Shown in pieces: positions 26,349 to 34,380 of a stretch of DNA of 64,000 nucleotides (its first letter is position 1; each line of letters begins with the position of its first letter). Below the pieces are notes generated by a model. It saw only the letters and a list, made by a program, of their open reading frames with translations. It did no database searches and was not told the DNA's origin. Made by a program: the position numbers and the translations under genes. The stretch comes from JBFIHZ01 sp041601535 (GTDB lineage: Bacteria; Pseudomonadota; Gammaproteobacteria; Xanthomonadales; SZUA-36). Location of the stretch: NCBI GenBank assembly GCA_041601535.1, contig JBFIHZ010000001.1:1-64000 (forward strand), written 5' to 3'.

Positions 26349-27603
26349 AAGCCGGATAATCCTGTCGTTCCTGTTGTTTGGCACTGTGCTCAGTGCCCTG
26401 TTCGCGCTGAGCACACTGTCTTTGCAAAATTATCTTGAAGACCAGTTGATTGGGGCCACGCTCAAACAGGAGCTGGATGACTACGTCAACCAGTTACGCC
26501 TCGACCCCACCGTGGTGGAGCCGTTCTATACCCGCATCCAGGGTTATATCACCCGGCCGGGTGATCCCAACCAGACGGTCAGCGCCCAGGTGCGCGAGCT
26601 GCCTAGCGGGGTGCATGACGTGCGCATCAACAACGGTTACTTCAAGGCGGCGGTGCGCAAGGAAGATGATTTGTGGGCTTTCCTTATTTACGACGTCAGT
26701 GACAACCAGCTGCTGAAAAAGCAGCTGGTATTCGCGCTTGTTGGCGTAGTGCTGTTGTTCTCGGTGTTTTCGTTTACTTTGGGTGCCTGGTCTTCGCGTC
26801 GCGTGATGAAGCCGGTAACCGACCTTGCCAATCGTCTGGACATGCTGAGTGAGGAGCGCACGCCAGATCGCCTGGCCCATCATTTTGCCGATGATGAAGT
26901 GGGTCAGCTGGCAGCGGCGCTGGACAGTTATGCCGACCGCCTGCACGACCTGGTGGAGCGTGATCGCGAATTCAACGCCGATGTCAGCCATGAACTGCGT
27001 TCACCGCTGACCGTGATAACCGGCGCCACCGAGTTGCTGTTGGCGCAGCGCGATCTGCCGCCCAAGGTGCGCACCCGCATGCTGCGCATAGCGCGCGCGG
27101 CCAGGCAGTCCGCCGATATTACCTCGGCGCTGCTGCACCTGGTGCGTGCAGAGCAGGGCACCGACAAGGATACGGCTGCCCAGAACGTTGGCCAGGTGGT
27201 GAACGAAGTGGTTCACCTGTACGAGCCGCTGATTGGCAATAAAGATCTCCGCTTCCTGGTGCGCGAAGAGGAAAAGGTCAGTGTCATCGCACCGGAGTCC
27301 GTGCTGGCCGTGACGGTGGGTAACCTGATAGGCAACGCCATGCGCTACACCGCCAGTGGTGAAGTGCTGATCACCATTGGCAACGGCAAGGCCGTGGTGG
27401 AAGACACCGGCCCCGGAATTCCCGAAGAAGAACTGGAACACGTATTTGACCGTCATTATCGCGGCCAGAACATCACCGGCAAGGGCGCGGGATTGGGGCT
27501 GGCCATCGTCAAGCGCTTGTGTGAGCTGTATGGCTGGTCGGTGCATTTCAGTAACCGCGAGACCGGCGGCTTGCGGGCGGAATTGCGATTTTTTGGCAGT
27601 TGA
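26326..27603 (+). CDS. Membrane sensor histidine kinase
   Basis: A 425-residue kinase partner of the preceding regulator. Two membrane helices (about 10-30 and 132-152) enclose a periplasmic sensor domain of about 100 residues with no recognisable fold; a HAMP-like linker follows. The phosphoacceptor region is FNADVSHELRSPLTVITGATELL with H222; ATP-site boxes are NLIGNAMRYT, VEDTGPGIP and GKGAGLGLAIVKRL. The ATG overlaps the regulator stop, so the two are translationally coupled. The stimulus is unknown. Confidence 0.94.
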   Translation: MQYRHRLRSRIILSFLLFGTVLSALFALSTLSLQNYLEDQLIGATLKQELDDYVNQLRLDPTVVEPFYTRIQGYITRPGDPNQTVSAQVRELPSGVHDVRINNGYFKAAVRKEDDLWAFLIYDVSDNQLLKKQLVFALVGVVLLFSVFSFTLGAWSSRRVMKPVTDLANRLDMLSEERTPDRLAHHFADDEVGQLAAALDSYADRLHDLVERDREFNADVSHELRSPLTVITGATELLLAQRDLPPKVRTRMLRIARAARQSADITSALLHLVRAEQGTDKDTAAQNVGQVVNEVVHLYEPLIGNKDLRFLVREEEKVSVIAPESVLAVTVGNLIGNAMRYTASGEVLITIGNGKAVVEDTGPGIPEEELEHVFDRHYRGQNITGKGAGLGLAIVKRLCELYGWSVHFSNRETGGLRAELRFFGS

Positions 27604-27715
27604 TTCAGTGGCCGGTACTCAATCACCGCGCCTGCTGGAGCATGCCGGGCCGAGTCTTGCACTGCAGGCCAAGCCCCGCTAACGTGTCACCCCAGACCAT
27701 AGAAGTGGAACGTGT

Positions 27716-28066
27716 ATGAGCATCATTTCCTGCCCGCAGTGCGGTAAAAAAATTTCCAGCATGGTGTCCCTCTGCCCGCATTGTGGTTTCGAGCTGGGGG
27801 AGGTTTCCGACGATGACCTGCTGGTGTTCCGGCAGCGTCAGGCCCGTGAGAAGGTCTATCGCCTGAATATGTACAGTTATGTGGTCATTACCATTTTCGT
27901 GGCGGCTTTTGGCTGGTATTGGTGGAGCACCAGGGGGTTTCAGCAACCATCCGGCAGTGGGCCATTCATCCTGATGGGTTTGAGTGCGGTGGCTTACCTC
28001 GGAGTGCGGGTTTTCCTGTTCCAGGCCAAGCGCAAACACAAAGAGCTCAAACGTCAGCTATTGTGA
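27716..28066 (+). CDS. Zinc-ribbon membrane protein
   Basis: A 116-residue protein with an N-terminal four-cysteine ribbon (CPQCGKKISSMVSLCPHCGF, residues 6-25) and two predicted membrane helices (about 54-70 and 82-100), ending in a basic tail. The ribbon should face the cytoplasm. I do not recognise a specific family, and function is unknown. It follows the two-component pair by 112 bp, probably as a separate unit; the ATG has a GTG-rich leader without a strong ribosome site. Confidence 0.75.
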   Translation: MSIISCPQCGKKISSMVSLCPHCGFELGEVSDDDLLVFRQRQAREKVYRLNMYSYVVITIFVAAFGWYWWSTRGFQQPSGSGPFILMGLSAVAYLGVRVFLFQAKRKHKELKRQLL

Positions 28067-28131
28067 GCGGAATGCTGTCTGGGTGCTGCTCTTGCCCGGA
28101 CCCGGGCAAACCGGTTTAACGAGGTGTAGAA

Positions 28132-28869
28132 ATGTCGCGGCCTAAAGTGGAGTTTTTTACCGAACACGAGGAGTTGCTTGATTTTCCGCCGATTGCGGCC
28201 CGCAAGGCGCTGCCGGAGTGGTTCAGGCAGATGGCGCCCTCCATTGATTTGCCTCCCAGTAACACACGGTTTCCTTTTGGCTTGTCCAAGGCCTTACGCC
28301 TGTCCAATGTCAATGCAACCATCCGGCGTTGCCCGGGGATAATTTCCTACCTGTCAGAAGGCTATCTGATCCCGCTGTGGACTGATTTCCTGGTCCAGGT
28401 AAGGGGCAAGACAGTTTATGCCGTAGGTTCCAATGAACTGGCGCATGCATCGCCGCACAGCAAGCAGATGCAATATGACACCATGCCGCTGCCGGATGAT
28501 TACCTGGCTGATTCGGTGAAATTCACCAATCCCTGGAAAGTGCGCACGCCGCCGGGGTGGTCGGTGTTGCTGTCGCAGCCGTTCTACCATTTTGAGCAAC
28601 GCTTTACCGTGGTGCCTGGCGTGGTGGATGCTGATGCCTATCACCACATTCACGTCAATACCTTTTTCCGCAAAGGCGACCGCGACCACCAGCTGAAAAT
28701 GGGCATGCCGTTTGTGCATGTGCTGCCGTTCCAGCGCAGTCAGCTGGAACTGGAGGTACGGGCCATGACCGATGCCGATCGCAAGCGCATGAAGCGGCTG
28801 GATTTCAAGGCCAAGCGTTTTTTTGGCAAGAACGCGGCCATCCGCGGGCTGGCTGACAGCGAGGATTAG
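28132..28869 (+). CDS. Uncharacterised protein resembling a marine-phage family
   Basis: A 245-residue soluble protein, no signal peptide or membrane helix. The pattern PEWFRQM near residue 29, then TIRRCPGIISYLSEGYLIPL, WKVRTPPGWSVLLSQPFYHF and FTVVPGVVDADAYHHIHVNT recalls, from memory, an unnamed protein family in T4-like cyanophages, pelagiphages and marine bacteria. I know no function for it. The gene has AACGAGGTG ahead of the ATG. The next plus-strand feature is a convergent hairpin at 28880. No other phage genes are nearby, so it is a resident gene or a lone acquisition rather than part of a prophage. Confidence 0.75.
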   Translation: MSRPKVEFFTEHEELLDFPPIAARKALPEWFRQMAPSIDLPPSNTRFPFGLSKALRLSNVNATIRRCPGIISYLSEGYLIPLWTDFLVQVRGKTVYAVGSNELAHASPHSKQMQYDTMPLPDDYLADSVKFTNPWKVRTPPGWSVLLSQPFYHFEQRFTVVPGVVDADAYHHIHVNTFFRKGDRDHQLKMGMPFVHVLPFQRSQLELEVRAMTDADRKRMKRLDFKAKRFFGKNAAIRGLADSED

Positions 28870-28879
28870 GCCGGCCGCA

Positions 28880-28903
28880 AGCCCGGCGTGAGGTAGCCGG
28901 GCT
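28880..28903. terminator. Hairpin between convergent genes
   Basis: AGCCCGGC and GCCGGGCT form a perfect 8-bp stem with an 8-nt loop, placed 11 nt after the plus-strand stop and 28 nt before the end of the minus-strand gene. There is no T-run on either side; a bidirectional terminator is plausible. Confidence 0.45.
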
Positions 28904-28930
28904 GATGGTGACTTGCAGCGGGGAATCGCG

Positions 28931-29419
28931 TTACTGGATGCGTTCTACCCGAACCTTGGAGTTGTAGCCTTCCACCTTCAGTTGCCAGGTGCGGAACGCA
29001 TGGGGCTCAATGGTAACCAGCGGGTTCTGAATCGCACGGATGTAGAATTTGTCTTTATCGGCCTGTTGCCAGATCATGCCGTTTTCCAGCTTGAACGTGG
29101 TCTGGCCGTCCCAGCCGGTAAACGAACCCACGATTCGGCTGGTGATGGTGGTGCGGTCCATGTTTTTCATGTTCTTGACTTCGAAGCCGCGCGTATCACC
29201 ACCGCCGGCGGCGCCGGGTTTGGCCGCATCCAGCGTGACCAGTGAGCGGCTGCGTATCCAGCTATTAAGCGCTTCCAGCTCTTCCGGGGTGAGTTTGTCC
29301 AGCCCGGCAGCGCTGTATTCCTTGCCGCTCATTTGCTCTTCCAGGGAAGAAAAGGCCTGTTGCGCCATGGCGGGCGAGGCGGCTGTCATAATCAAAATCG
29401 CAATCAGCAGTTTTTTCAT
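28931..29419 (-). CDS. Exported hypothetical protein
   Basis: A 162-residue protein with a signal peptide (MKKLLIAILIMTAASPAMAQ, residues 1-20). A motif DKLTPEELEALNSWIRSRSL (about 41-60) resembles the helical segment seen in many gammaproteobacterial periplasmic proteins of unknown role; the C-terminal half is beta-rich (SRIVGSFTGWDGQTTFKLENG). The ATG at 29419 is set by GAAGG 7 nt upstream; the open frame extends further back without coding character. Location is predicted periplasmic. It is 95 bp downstream of the TPR-sulfotransferase gene. Confidence 0.8.
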   Translation of the reverse strand: MKKLLIAILIMTAASPAMAQQAFSSLEEQMSGKEYSAAGLDKLTPEELEALNSWIRSRSLVTLDAAKPGAAGGGDTRGFEVKNMKNMDRTTITSRIVGSFTGWDGQTTFKLENGMIWQQADKDKFYIRAIQNPLVTIEPHAFRTWQLKVEGYNSKVRVERIQ

Positions 29420-29514
29420 CGTGTAACCTTCAGGGACAAACCGGCGCAAGTTTATCATGATCGTGCAGTAGTTCGATGCATTGTTCCATTTTCTGCAACG
29501 CTGCTGCACCACGG

Positions 29515-31155
29515 TCAGGCTGGCGGGTAACCAAAGTGCCTGACCCATGGAGTCAGAAAAGCCTGCGCGGGTTCCATTTGCTGTTGATAATTTTTCCATC
29601 TGCCAATGGCACGGATGTACAACGGCTGGGCAACCTGGTGATAACTGGGTGTGGCGATATGCTGCTGCAGATGCTGGCGATAGTTCATCACGCCTTGATC
29701 CCAATCCAGCCCGAGAAACCGTATCAATGGCCGCATCTGACCCGCAAAATCGTCCACCAGTTGTTCGTACCGGATGGTATGCCGCGGGTTGGAAATAATG
29801 TCCAGTGACGACGTGGCTAGGCGCATCAGCTGGTCGTAATACCTCACGGTATCCATCAAGTCCAGGAAATAAGGCATGGCACCGGTCAGTTCAAAGGTCT
29901 GAAAGAAACAGGACAGGCAGGCGTCACGCGGATCGCGCAGGGCCACGATGATGTGTGCTGCCGGAAAAAGCCGGTGAATCAGCGCCAGGTAAGCGATATT
30001 CAGTGGCAGCTTGTCCACCACGATGCGGCGTTGCGGGTGCTGGCGATGGCTGTTCATCGCGGCCAGGTATTCCTCCCGCGCCGCCCGGAGGTGTTCGGGC
30101 TGCAGGTTTGCCAGGCCAGGTGCGCCTTCCTGTTCGAGCCATCGCTGGCGGGCCGGCGCGAGCAATTCAAGCTCCTCCAGCACTTCAATATCGGGGTGAG
30201 CGGCCAGCGCCTGATGCAGCAATGTCGTGCCGGAACGGGGAAATCCCACCAGGAACACCGGTGAACCGGCAGGTTTGCCGGCAGCCTCTTCCCCCGGCTC
30301 TCCGCCATGCGCTGACCAGTTGCTTGGCGGATTCTGCCGCAGCCAGTCCGACAGACGCCCCAGTGTGCTGATGCCATAGCTGCCGTTATCGTCCGGCTGG
30401 CCACAGGGGTGGTGGTTGCGCAGGATCAGGTTGCTCTCGCTAAAACAGGCGAAGGCTTGTGTATAGGCGCCCTGCTGGTCATGGCTTTGGCCCATCTGGT
30501 TCAGGGTAATGCTGCGATTCAAGGCCGAAGGCTGATCACGCAAAACGGCTGTCAATCGCTCCTGGGCCTGCGCATGCTGGCCCTGGCGGCGATCCAGTGT
30601 GGCCCGGGTCAGGTTGGCCATAAAGTTGTCCGGAGCCAGCTGCAGCGCCTGGTCGGCCAGCTTGCCAGCTTCTTCCAGCTTGTTGGCGCGTTCCAGCAAG
30701 AATGCCAGGTTGGCGGCCGCATCAGCGTGGCGGGGCATCAGCTCCAGAACTCTTTGATAATGCCGCATGGCCTGCTCAGGCAGTTGCAGCTGGGTCATGC
30801 AGCGGCCCAGCTCATAATGGGCATCTGTATCGAATCCACTGCGTTCCGCCGCTTTCTGCAAAGGCGGTACGGCTTGTTCAAACTGGCCCTGTTGGCGCAG
30901 CAGCCGGCCCAGCCACAGCGCGGCATGATGATTTTCCGGACTCGCTTGCCAGGCCGTGTGTAAGTCGGCTACGGCCTGATCATGCTGGCCAAGTTGGGCT
31001 GCGGCCAGTCCGCGCAAATGGAAAGCCGCAGCCGTGGCGGCGGCAGGCACCCCGCTGCCACCGAGAACTTTGTCGCACAAGGCCTGACAGCCTGGTGCAT
31101 CGGACGCGTTAAGCCGCTCGGCGGCCTGCTGTAAATTGGCCTGATAGTCCGCCAC
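29515..31155 (-). CDS. TPR-containing sulfotransferase
   Basis: A 546-residue fusion of about seven tetratricopeptide-like repeats (residues 1-260) and a C-terminal sulfotransferase domain. The phosphosulfate loop is VFLVGFPRSGTTLLHQAL (GFPRSGTT at about 304-311); the 3'-phosphate motif is VALRDPRDACLSCFFQ; the family core FLGLDWD and RAIGRWKNYQQQMEP follow. TPR sulfotransferases are common near TonB-dependent receptors and in protein or peptide sulfation. It heads a minus-strand series with the oxygenase gene 58 bp upstream. The TPR part likely holds a protein or peptide acceptor; that is inference. Confidence 0.92.
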   Translation of the reverse strand: MADYQANLQQAAERLNASDAPGCQALCDKVLGGSGVPAAATAAAFHLRGLAAAQLGQHDQAVADLHTAWQASPENHHAALWLGRLLRQQGQFEQAVPPLQKAAERSGFDTDAHYELGRCMTQLQLPEQAMRHYQRVLELMPRHADAAANLAFLLERANKLEEAGKLADQALQLAPDNFMANLTRATLDRRQGQHAQAQERLTAVLRDQPSALNRSITLNQMGQSHDQQGAYTQAFACFSESNLILRNHHPCGQPDDNGSYGISTLGRLSDWLRQNPPSNWSAHGGEPGEEAAGKPAGSPVFLVGFPRSGTTLLHQALAAHPDIEVLEELELLAPARQRWLEQEGAPGLANLQPEHLRAAREEYLAAMNSHRQHPQRRIVVDKLPLNIAYLALIHRLFPAAHIIVALRDPRDACLSCFFQTFELTGAMPYFLDLMDTVRYYDQLMRLATSSLDIISNPRHTIRYEQLVDDFAGQMRPLIRFLGLDWDQGVMNYRQHLQQHIATPSYHQVAQPLYIRAIGRWKNYQQQMEPAQAFLTPWVRHFGYPPA

Positions 31156-31213
31156 CTGGTTACCTGGTAAACGCAGCGTCCGGACAGCGGCTGTGGTCTG
31201 GAGTGTTCAATGG

Positions 31214-31774
31214 CTACCACAGTGTGTAGGTGCTGAGAATGTACTTGGCGTTGCTGACCGGCGGCCGTCCGGCGTGACGGTACATCCAGTAGGGAGGAAA
31301 CATCAGCAAGGAACCAGCAGTAGGCGCAATGCGGGTTTGCAGATCCACAAACTCGGTTTCGCCACCATCCGCCACATCGTTGAGGTACCACAAGAACACC
31401 AGGTAACGATCGGCGACCTCACGAATGGAGTCAAAATGCGGCTGAAAGCGGTCGTTACCACCCGGGTCATAACGCTTGATGATAAAAGGCGCCAGGGCTC
31501 CGGCTTCAGGCAATGCCGGGCGGATGCCGCAATCGGTTTCATAGCGGGCCTTGTAGTGGCGCAGACAATTGTTGAGGATGTTGTGGCAATTGAGTGACTG
31601 ACATTCCGCCAGGTCCATTTCCAGCCAGCTGCTTTCCGCCAGACCGCTGCGGATGCTGGCGCCATTGCGCTGCTGTTTGGCTGGGTCCGATTCAAACCAC
31701 GCCACCACCCGGGCACAGAAATCAGACGTCAGGGCATCCTTGTATACACGAATGTAATGCCGCAGGTCCGTCAT
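31214..31774 (-). CDS. Prolyl-4-hydroxylase-like 2OG-Fe(II) oxygenase
   Basis: A 186-residue dioxygenase with H113 and D115 in QPHFDSI, H167 in MYRHAGRPP and K177 in SNAKYIL. Ligand spacing is the same as in the 198-residue protein at 8795-9391 (H114, D116, H168, K178), and both have GGETxxxx before the distal histidine and a PPVS segment after it, which marks them as paralogues. It lies 58 bp upstream of the TPR-sulfotransferase gene on the same strand, so hydroxylation and sulfation may be successive steps on one substrate. Confidence 0.88.
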   Translation of the reverse strand: MTDLRHYIRVYKDALTSDFCARVVAWFESDPAKQQRNGASIRSGLAESSWLEMDLAECQSLNCHNILNNCLRHYKARYETDCGIRPALPEAGALAPFIIKRYDPGGNDRFQPHFDSIREVADRYLVFLWYLNDVADGGETEFVDLQTRIAPTAGSLLMFPPYWMYRHAGRPPVSNAKYILSTYTLW

Positions 31775-31897
31775 TGGGGCAAACTCTCTCCAAAGGGCAA
31801 CAGACGGGTATTATAGGCCAGCGGAAGCGCTCTGGTTCCGGCGCATCCGGGTGTTGGCGCACGGTAAAGTCCAGAAGCTGAAACAGAAACAGAAAGC

Positions 31898-33067
31898 TCA
31901 GAGGTCCTGCTGGTAACGGACGTAGGGGATGCGGCCGTAAATCGATTCAAACCGGTCGGCTGTCTCATCTGCCCCCGGGCGGTCATCCACGCCGGCGCCC
32001 AACACATTGCTGGCGCCAACACTCAGGTTGGCGTTCCAGGGGGTGCGCCAGGTGAAGTGCACGTCAAAGGTGCTCATGCTGTTCAGTGAGCCCTGGTTCA
32101 GGAAGTTGACCGAATCCCGGTAATATCCACGAATGCCGCTGCTGAATGATCCACGCTGCCATTCCAGGCCGAGACTTGCGGCATTGAATGGCTCGGCCAG
32201 GTTCCAGCTCAGTGGCCCCAGGCTGCTTCCATAGAAGCTGTCATAGTGGGCATCAAACACGCGAGTCAGTGCCAGCCCCAAATGCAGATCACCGGCATTA
32301 TCCGTGGTAATGCCAAGCTGGAAACTCAGGTCGATGCCCGTGGTTTCGCTGTTCATCAGCGATGCCGTATTCATTCCAGGCATCAGCAGGTTGGCCGGTA
32401 ATTGCGTCATCAGGCCGCTATCCAGCAAGGGCGATGGTGCCTGGACATTTGGCTGAAGAGCGGGCGTAGCGCCAGAGTTGAATTCCGAGGTAAACCAGTT
32501 AACCGCCGAAGTAAAACCGCCCAGCTGGAAATCCGCGCCCAGTTGCAAGGTCCGCCGGTCAAACAAGGGGGCTGACTGGTTAACAAAGCGGCATCCGGAA
32601 GCCGTATAGGAATCAGGTCCCAGGGTGCCATTCATGCACTGGATGCTGCCCAGTGACTGGAACGGCGCCTGGCTGGTGACGTGCTGCACGCCGCCAGTGA
32701 TGTTCAGCTGCGGACTCAGCGGCACGTTCAGACTGGCACCCAGGCCCAGCATGCTGGTACCCGACGCGCTGGATTGCAGGTGGCTGCCTGGCTCCAGTAT
32801 CAACGGGTGGGACAGCTGTAACTGCAGCTTGCGGGTTTCACTGCCACCCAGGTCAAATTCGAATGCGCTGCTTGCCGGATCGAGCACCATCGGCGTGCCC
32901 GGGTGAGGCATGCGCGCCTGGTTCGGGTTGGCGTGGGCCGCTTTGAGTAAATGAGAGCGGCTGGATCTTGAATCGTCCGCCACCGCCGGCACAGAAACGA
33001 GGCAAAACAGTGCCGTGGCCACACAGGCCATTCTCACTGGTTTAAACTGTCTGCTGCTGCGCCGCAT
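31898..33067 (-). CDS. Outer-membrane barrel-like protein
   Basis: A 389-residue exported protein with a signal peptide (about residues 1-30, ending VPAVADD). The body is beta-rich with alternating hydrophobic strands; the C terminus (FTWRTPWNANLSVGASNVLG, then YGRIPYVRYQQDL) resembles the last strands of TonB-dependent receptors, but the length is too short for a plug and 22 strands. It may be a truncated receptor or a distinct smaller barrel. A single pair of cysteines (CMNGTLGPDSYTASGC) suggests one disulfide loop. It is upstream of the oxygenase and sulfotransferase genes on one strand (123-bp gap) and divergent from the thiol protein gene across a palindrome-rich region. Confidence 0.7.
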   Translation of the reverse strand: MRRSSRQFKPVRMACVATALFCLVSVPAVADDSRSSRSHLLKAAHANPNQARMPHPGTPMVLDPASSAFEFDLGGSETRKLQLQLSHPLILEPGSHLQSSASGTSMLGLGASLNVPLSPQLNITGGVQHVTSQAPFQSLGSIQCMNGTLGPDSYTASGCRFVNQSAPLFDRRTLQLGADFQLGGFTSAVNWFTSEFNSGATPALQPNVQAPSPLLDSGLMTQLPANLLMPGMNTASLMNSETTGIDLSFQLGITTDNAGDLHLGLALTRVFDAHYDSFYGSSLGPLSWNLAEPFNAASLGLEWQRGSFSSGIRGYYRDSVNFLNQGSLNSMSTFDVHFTWRTPWNANLSVGASNVLGAGVDDRPGADETADRFESIYGRIPYVRYQQDL

Positions 33068-33161
33068 TGCCGGTTTTGCCTTTATTCCGCCGAGTGAACA
33101 GGTAGTTCCTGAGTCTTGGAAAGCGGAGTTGCTTAAAAGTTTAACTCAATCATAGCAAAAA

Positions 33162-33189
33162 ACGTGCAAAATCACGTAATAAATTACGT
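33162..33189. promoter_or_regulatory. Palindromes in a divergent promoter region
   Basis: ACGTAAT-AA-ATTACGT at 33174-33189 is a perfect 7-bp inverted repeat; its left arm also pairs, as CACGT (33173-33177), with ACGTG at 33162-33166. The stretch lies between the divergent starts at 33067 and 33259 and is locally A+T-rich. A dimeric repressor or activator site is likely. Confidence 0.45.
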
Positions 33190-33258
33190 CAGACGGGCGT
33201 TTGGGGGCGTTGAACGGACCCATTTCCCGCCCCAACCCAAACAGTGGAACCGAAAATT

Positions 33259-33810
33259 ATGGTTTTAACGCATACCCCGACCCTGCAGAGCGGCTTTATG
33301 GCGCCGGATTTCAGCCTGCCTGGCACCGATGGAAAACACTGGAGCCGGCAGCAATGCCAGGGCGAAAAAGGCCTGTTGGTGATGTTCATTTCCAATCATT
33401 GCCCCTATGTGCAGGCTATTAATCACAAGCTGGTCAGGGATGCCGGCGAGCTGATGGATCTGGGCATCGGCTGCGTTGCCATCATGCCGAATGACGTTGC
33501 ATCCTATCCGGCCGATTCGCTGGATAACATGCGTCGGGTCAAAGCGGAGCACTCCTACCCTTTTCCCTACCTGATCGATGAAACGCAGGAAGTGGCACAG
33601 GCTTATGGTGCGGTGTGTACGCCAGACTTTTTCGGCTTCAACAGCAAGCTGGAGTTACAGTACCGCGGCCGCCTGGATGCCAGCGGCAACAAGACTGACC
33701 AGGGTCAGGCGCCACGCGAGTTGTACCAGGCCATGAAACAGGTTGCCGCAACCGGCCGCGGTCCGGAACAACAGTTTTCATCCATGGGGTGCTCGATCAA
33801 GTGGCGTTGA
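33259..33810 (+). CDS. Thioredoxin-fold peroxiredoxin-like protein
   Basis: A 183-residue cytoplasmic protein of the AhpC/TSA-like group whose signature is ISNHCPYVQAI (cysteine near residue 51). APDFSLPGTDGKHW (about 15-28) is the usual first strand segment, and GAVCTPDFFGF (about 119-129) gives a second cysteine and the cis-proline loop region. There is no CxxC, so it is not a classical thioredoxin; thiol-peroxidase or redox-sensor activity is possible. I chose the ATG at 33259; a GTG at 33244 is in frame but lacks a ribosome site. Confidence 0.85.
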   Translation: MVLTHTPTLQSGFMAPDFSLPGTDGKHWSRQQCQGEKGLLVMFISNHCPYVQAINHKLVRDAGELMDLGIGCVAIMPNDVASYPADSLDNMRRVKAEHSYPFPYLIDETQEVAQAYGAVCTPDFFGFNSKLELQYRGRLDASGNKTDQGQAPRELYQAMKQVAATGRGPEQQFSSMGCSIKWR

Positions 33811-33923
33811 TTTACCGCCGCCCACCACCCCGAATCACACAAGCGGCTGTGACTGGGTTAGTATTAACGCCGTTTTTTCAGTGCAGCTTCGCACACGATA
33901 CAGAACTGTAGGCGGGAGAAACC

Positions 33924-34358
33924 ATGAACCAATTACTTCTGGTAGGAATTGACTGCAGTAATTGCAGTCAGCGCGCCATTGACTATGCAGCGGCCTGGGC
34001 AGAGTCTACCGGGGCCAGGTTGGCCGTCGTGCACGTCATCGAGTGGTCACCGTACTCTTTCAGTACTGCGATGGAAAATGAAGTGCGCCACAAGCGCAGG
34101 GAAGAGGAGCTGACGCGCGCGCACAAGGAGATTGTTGATCCGGTGGTTGAATCGCTGCGCGCCCGCGGCATTGAAGTCGAGGGGATTATCCGCCATGGCC
34201 ACCCGGCCGAGACCATCAACCAGCTGGCCATCGATATGGATGCTGCCAATATCGTGGTAGGGCGCAAGGGGACGTCGCGCCTGAAGTCACATCTGTTTGG
34301 CAGCGTACCCAGCATGTTGGTGCAAATAGCGGAAACGCCGGTAACAGTGGTTCCATAA
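33924..34358 (+). CDS. Universal stress protein (UspA family)
   Basis: A 144-residue single-domain Usp protein. The N-terminal strand [19 protein letters not shown] and the C-terminal nucleotide-binding signature [20 protein letters not shown] (G-x2-G-x9-G-S type) place it in the ATP-binding branch. Cytoplasmic. It lies 22 bp ahead of the symporter gene and may be co-transcribed; Usp-transporter pairs are common. AGGCGGGAGAAACC precedes the ATG. Confidence 0.93.
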   Translation: MNQLLLVGIDCSNCSQRAIDYAAAWAESTGARLAVVHVIEWSPYSFSTAMENEVRHKRREEELTRAHKEIVDPVVESLRARGIEVEGIIRHGHPAETINQLAIDMDAANIVVGRKGTSRLKSHLFGSVPSMLVQIAETPVTVVP

Positions 34359-34380
34359 GCAGCTTCGTCCGGAGAAATTC

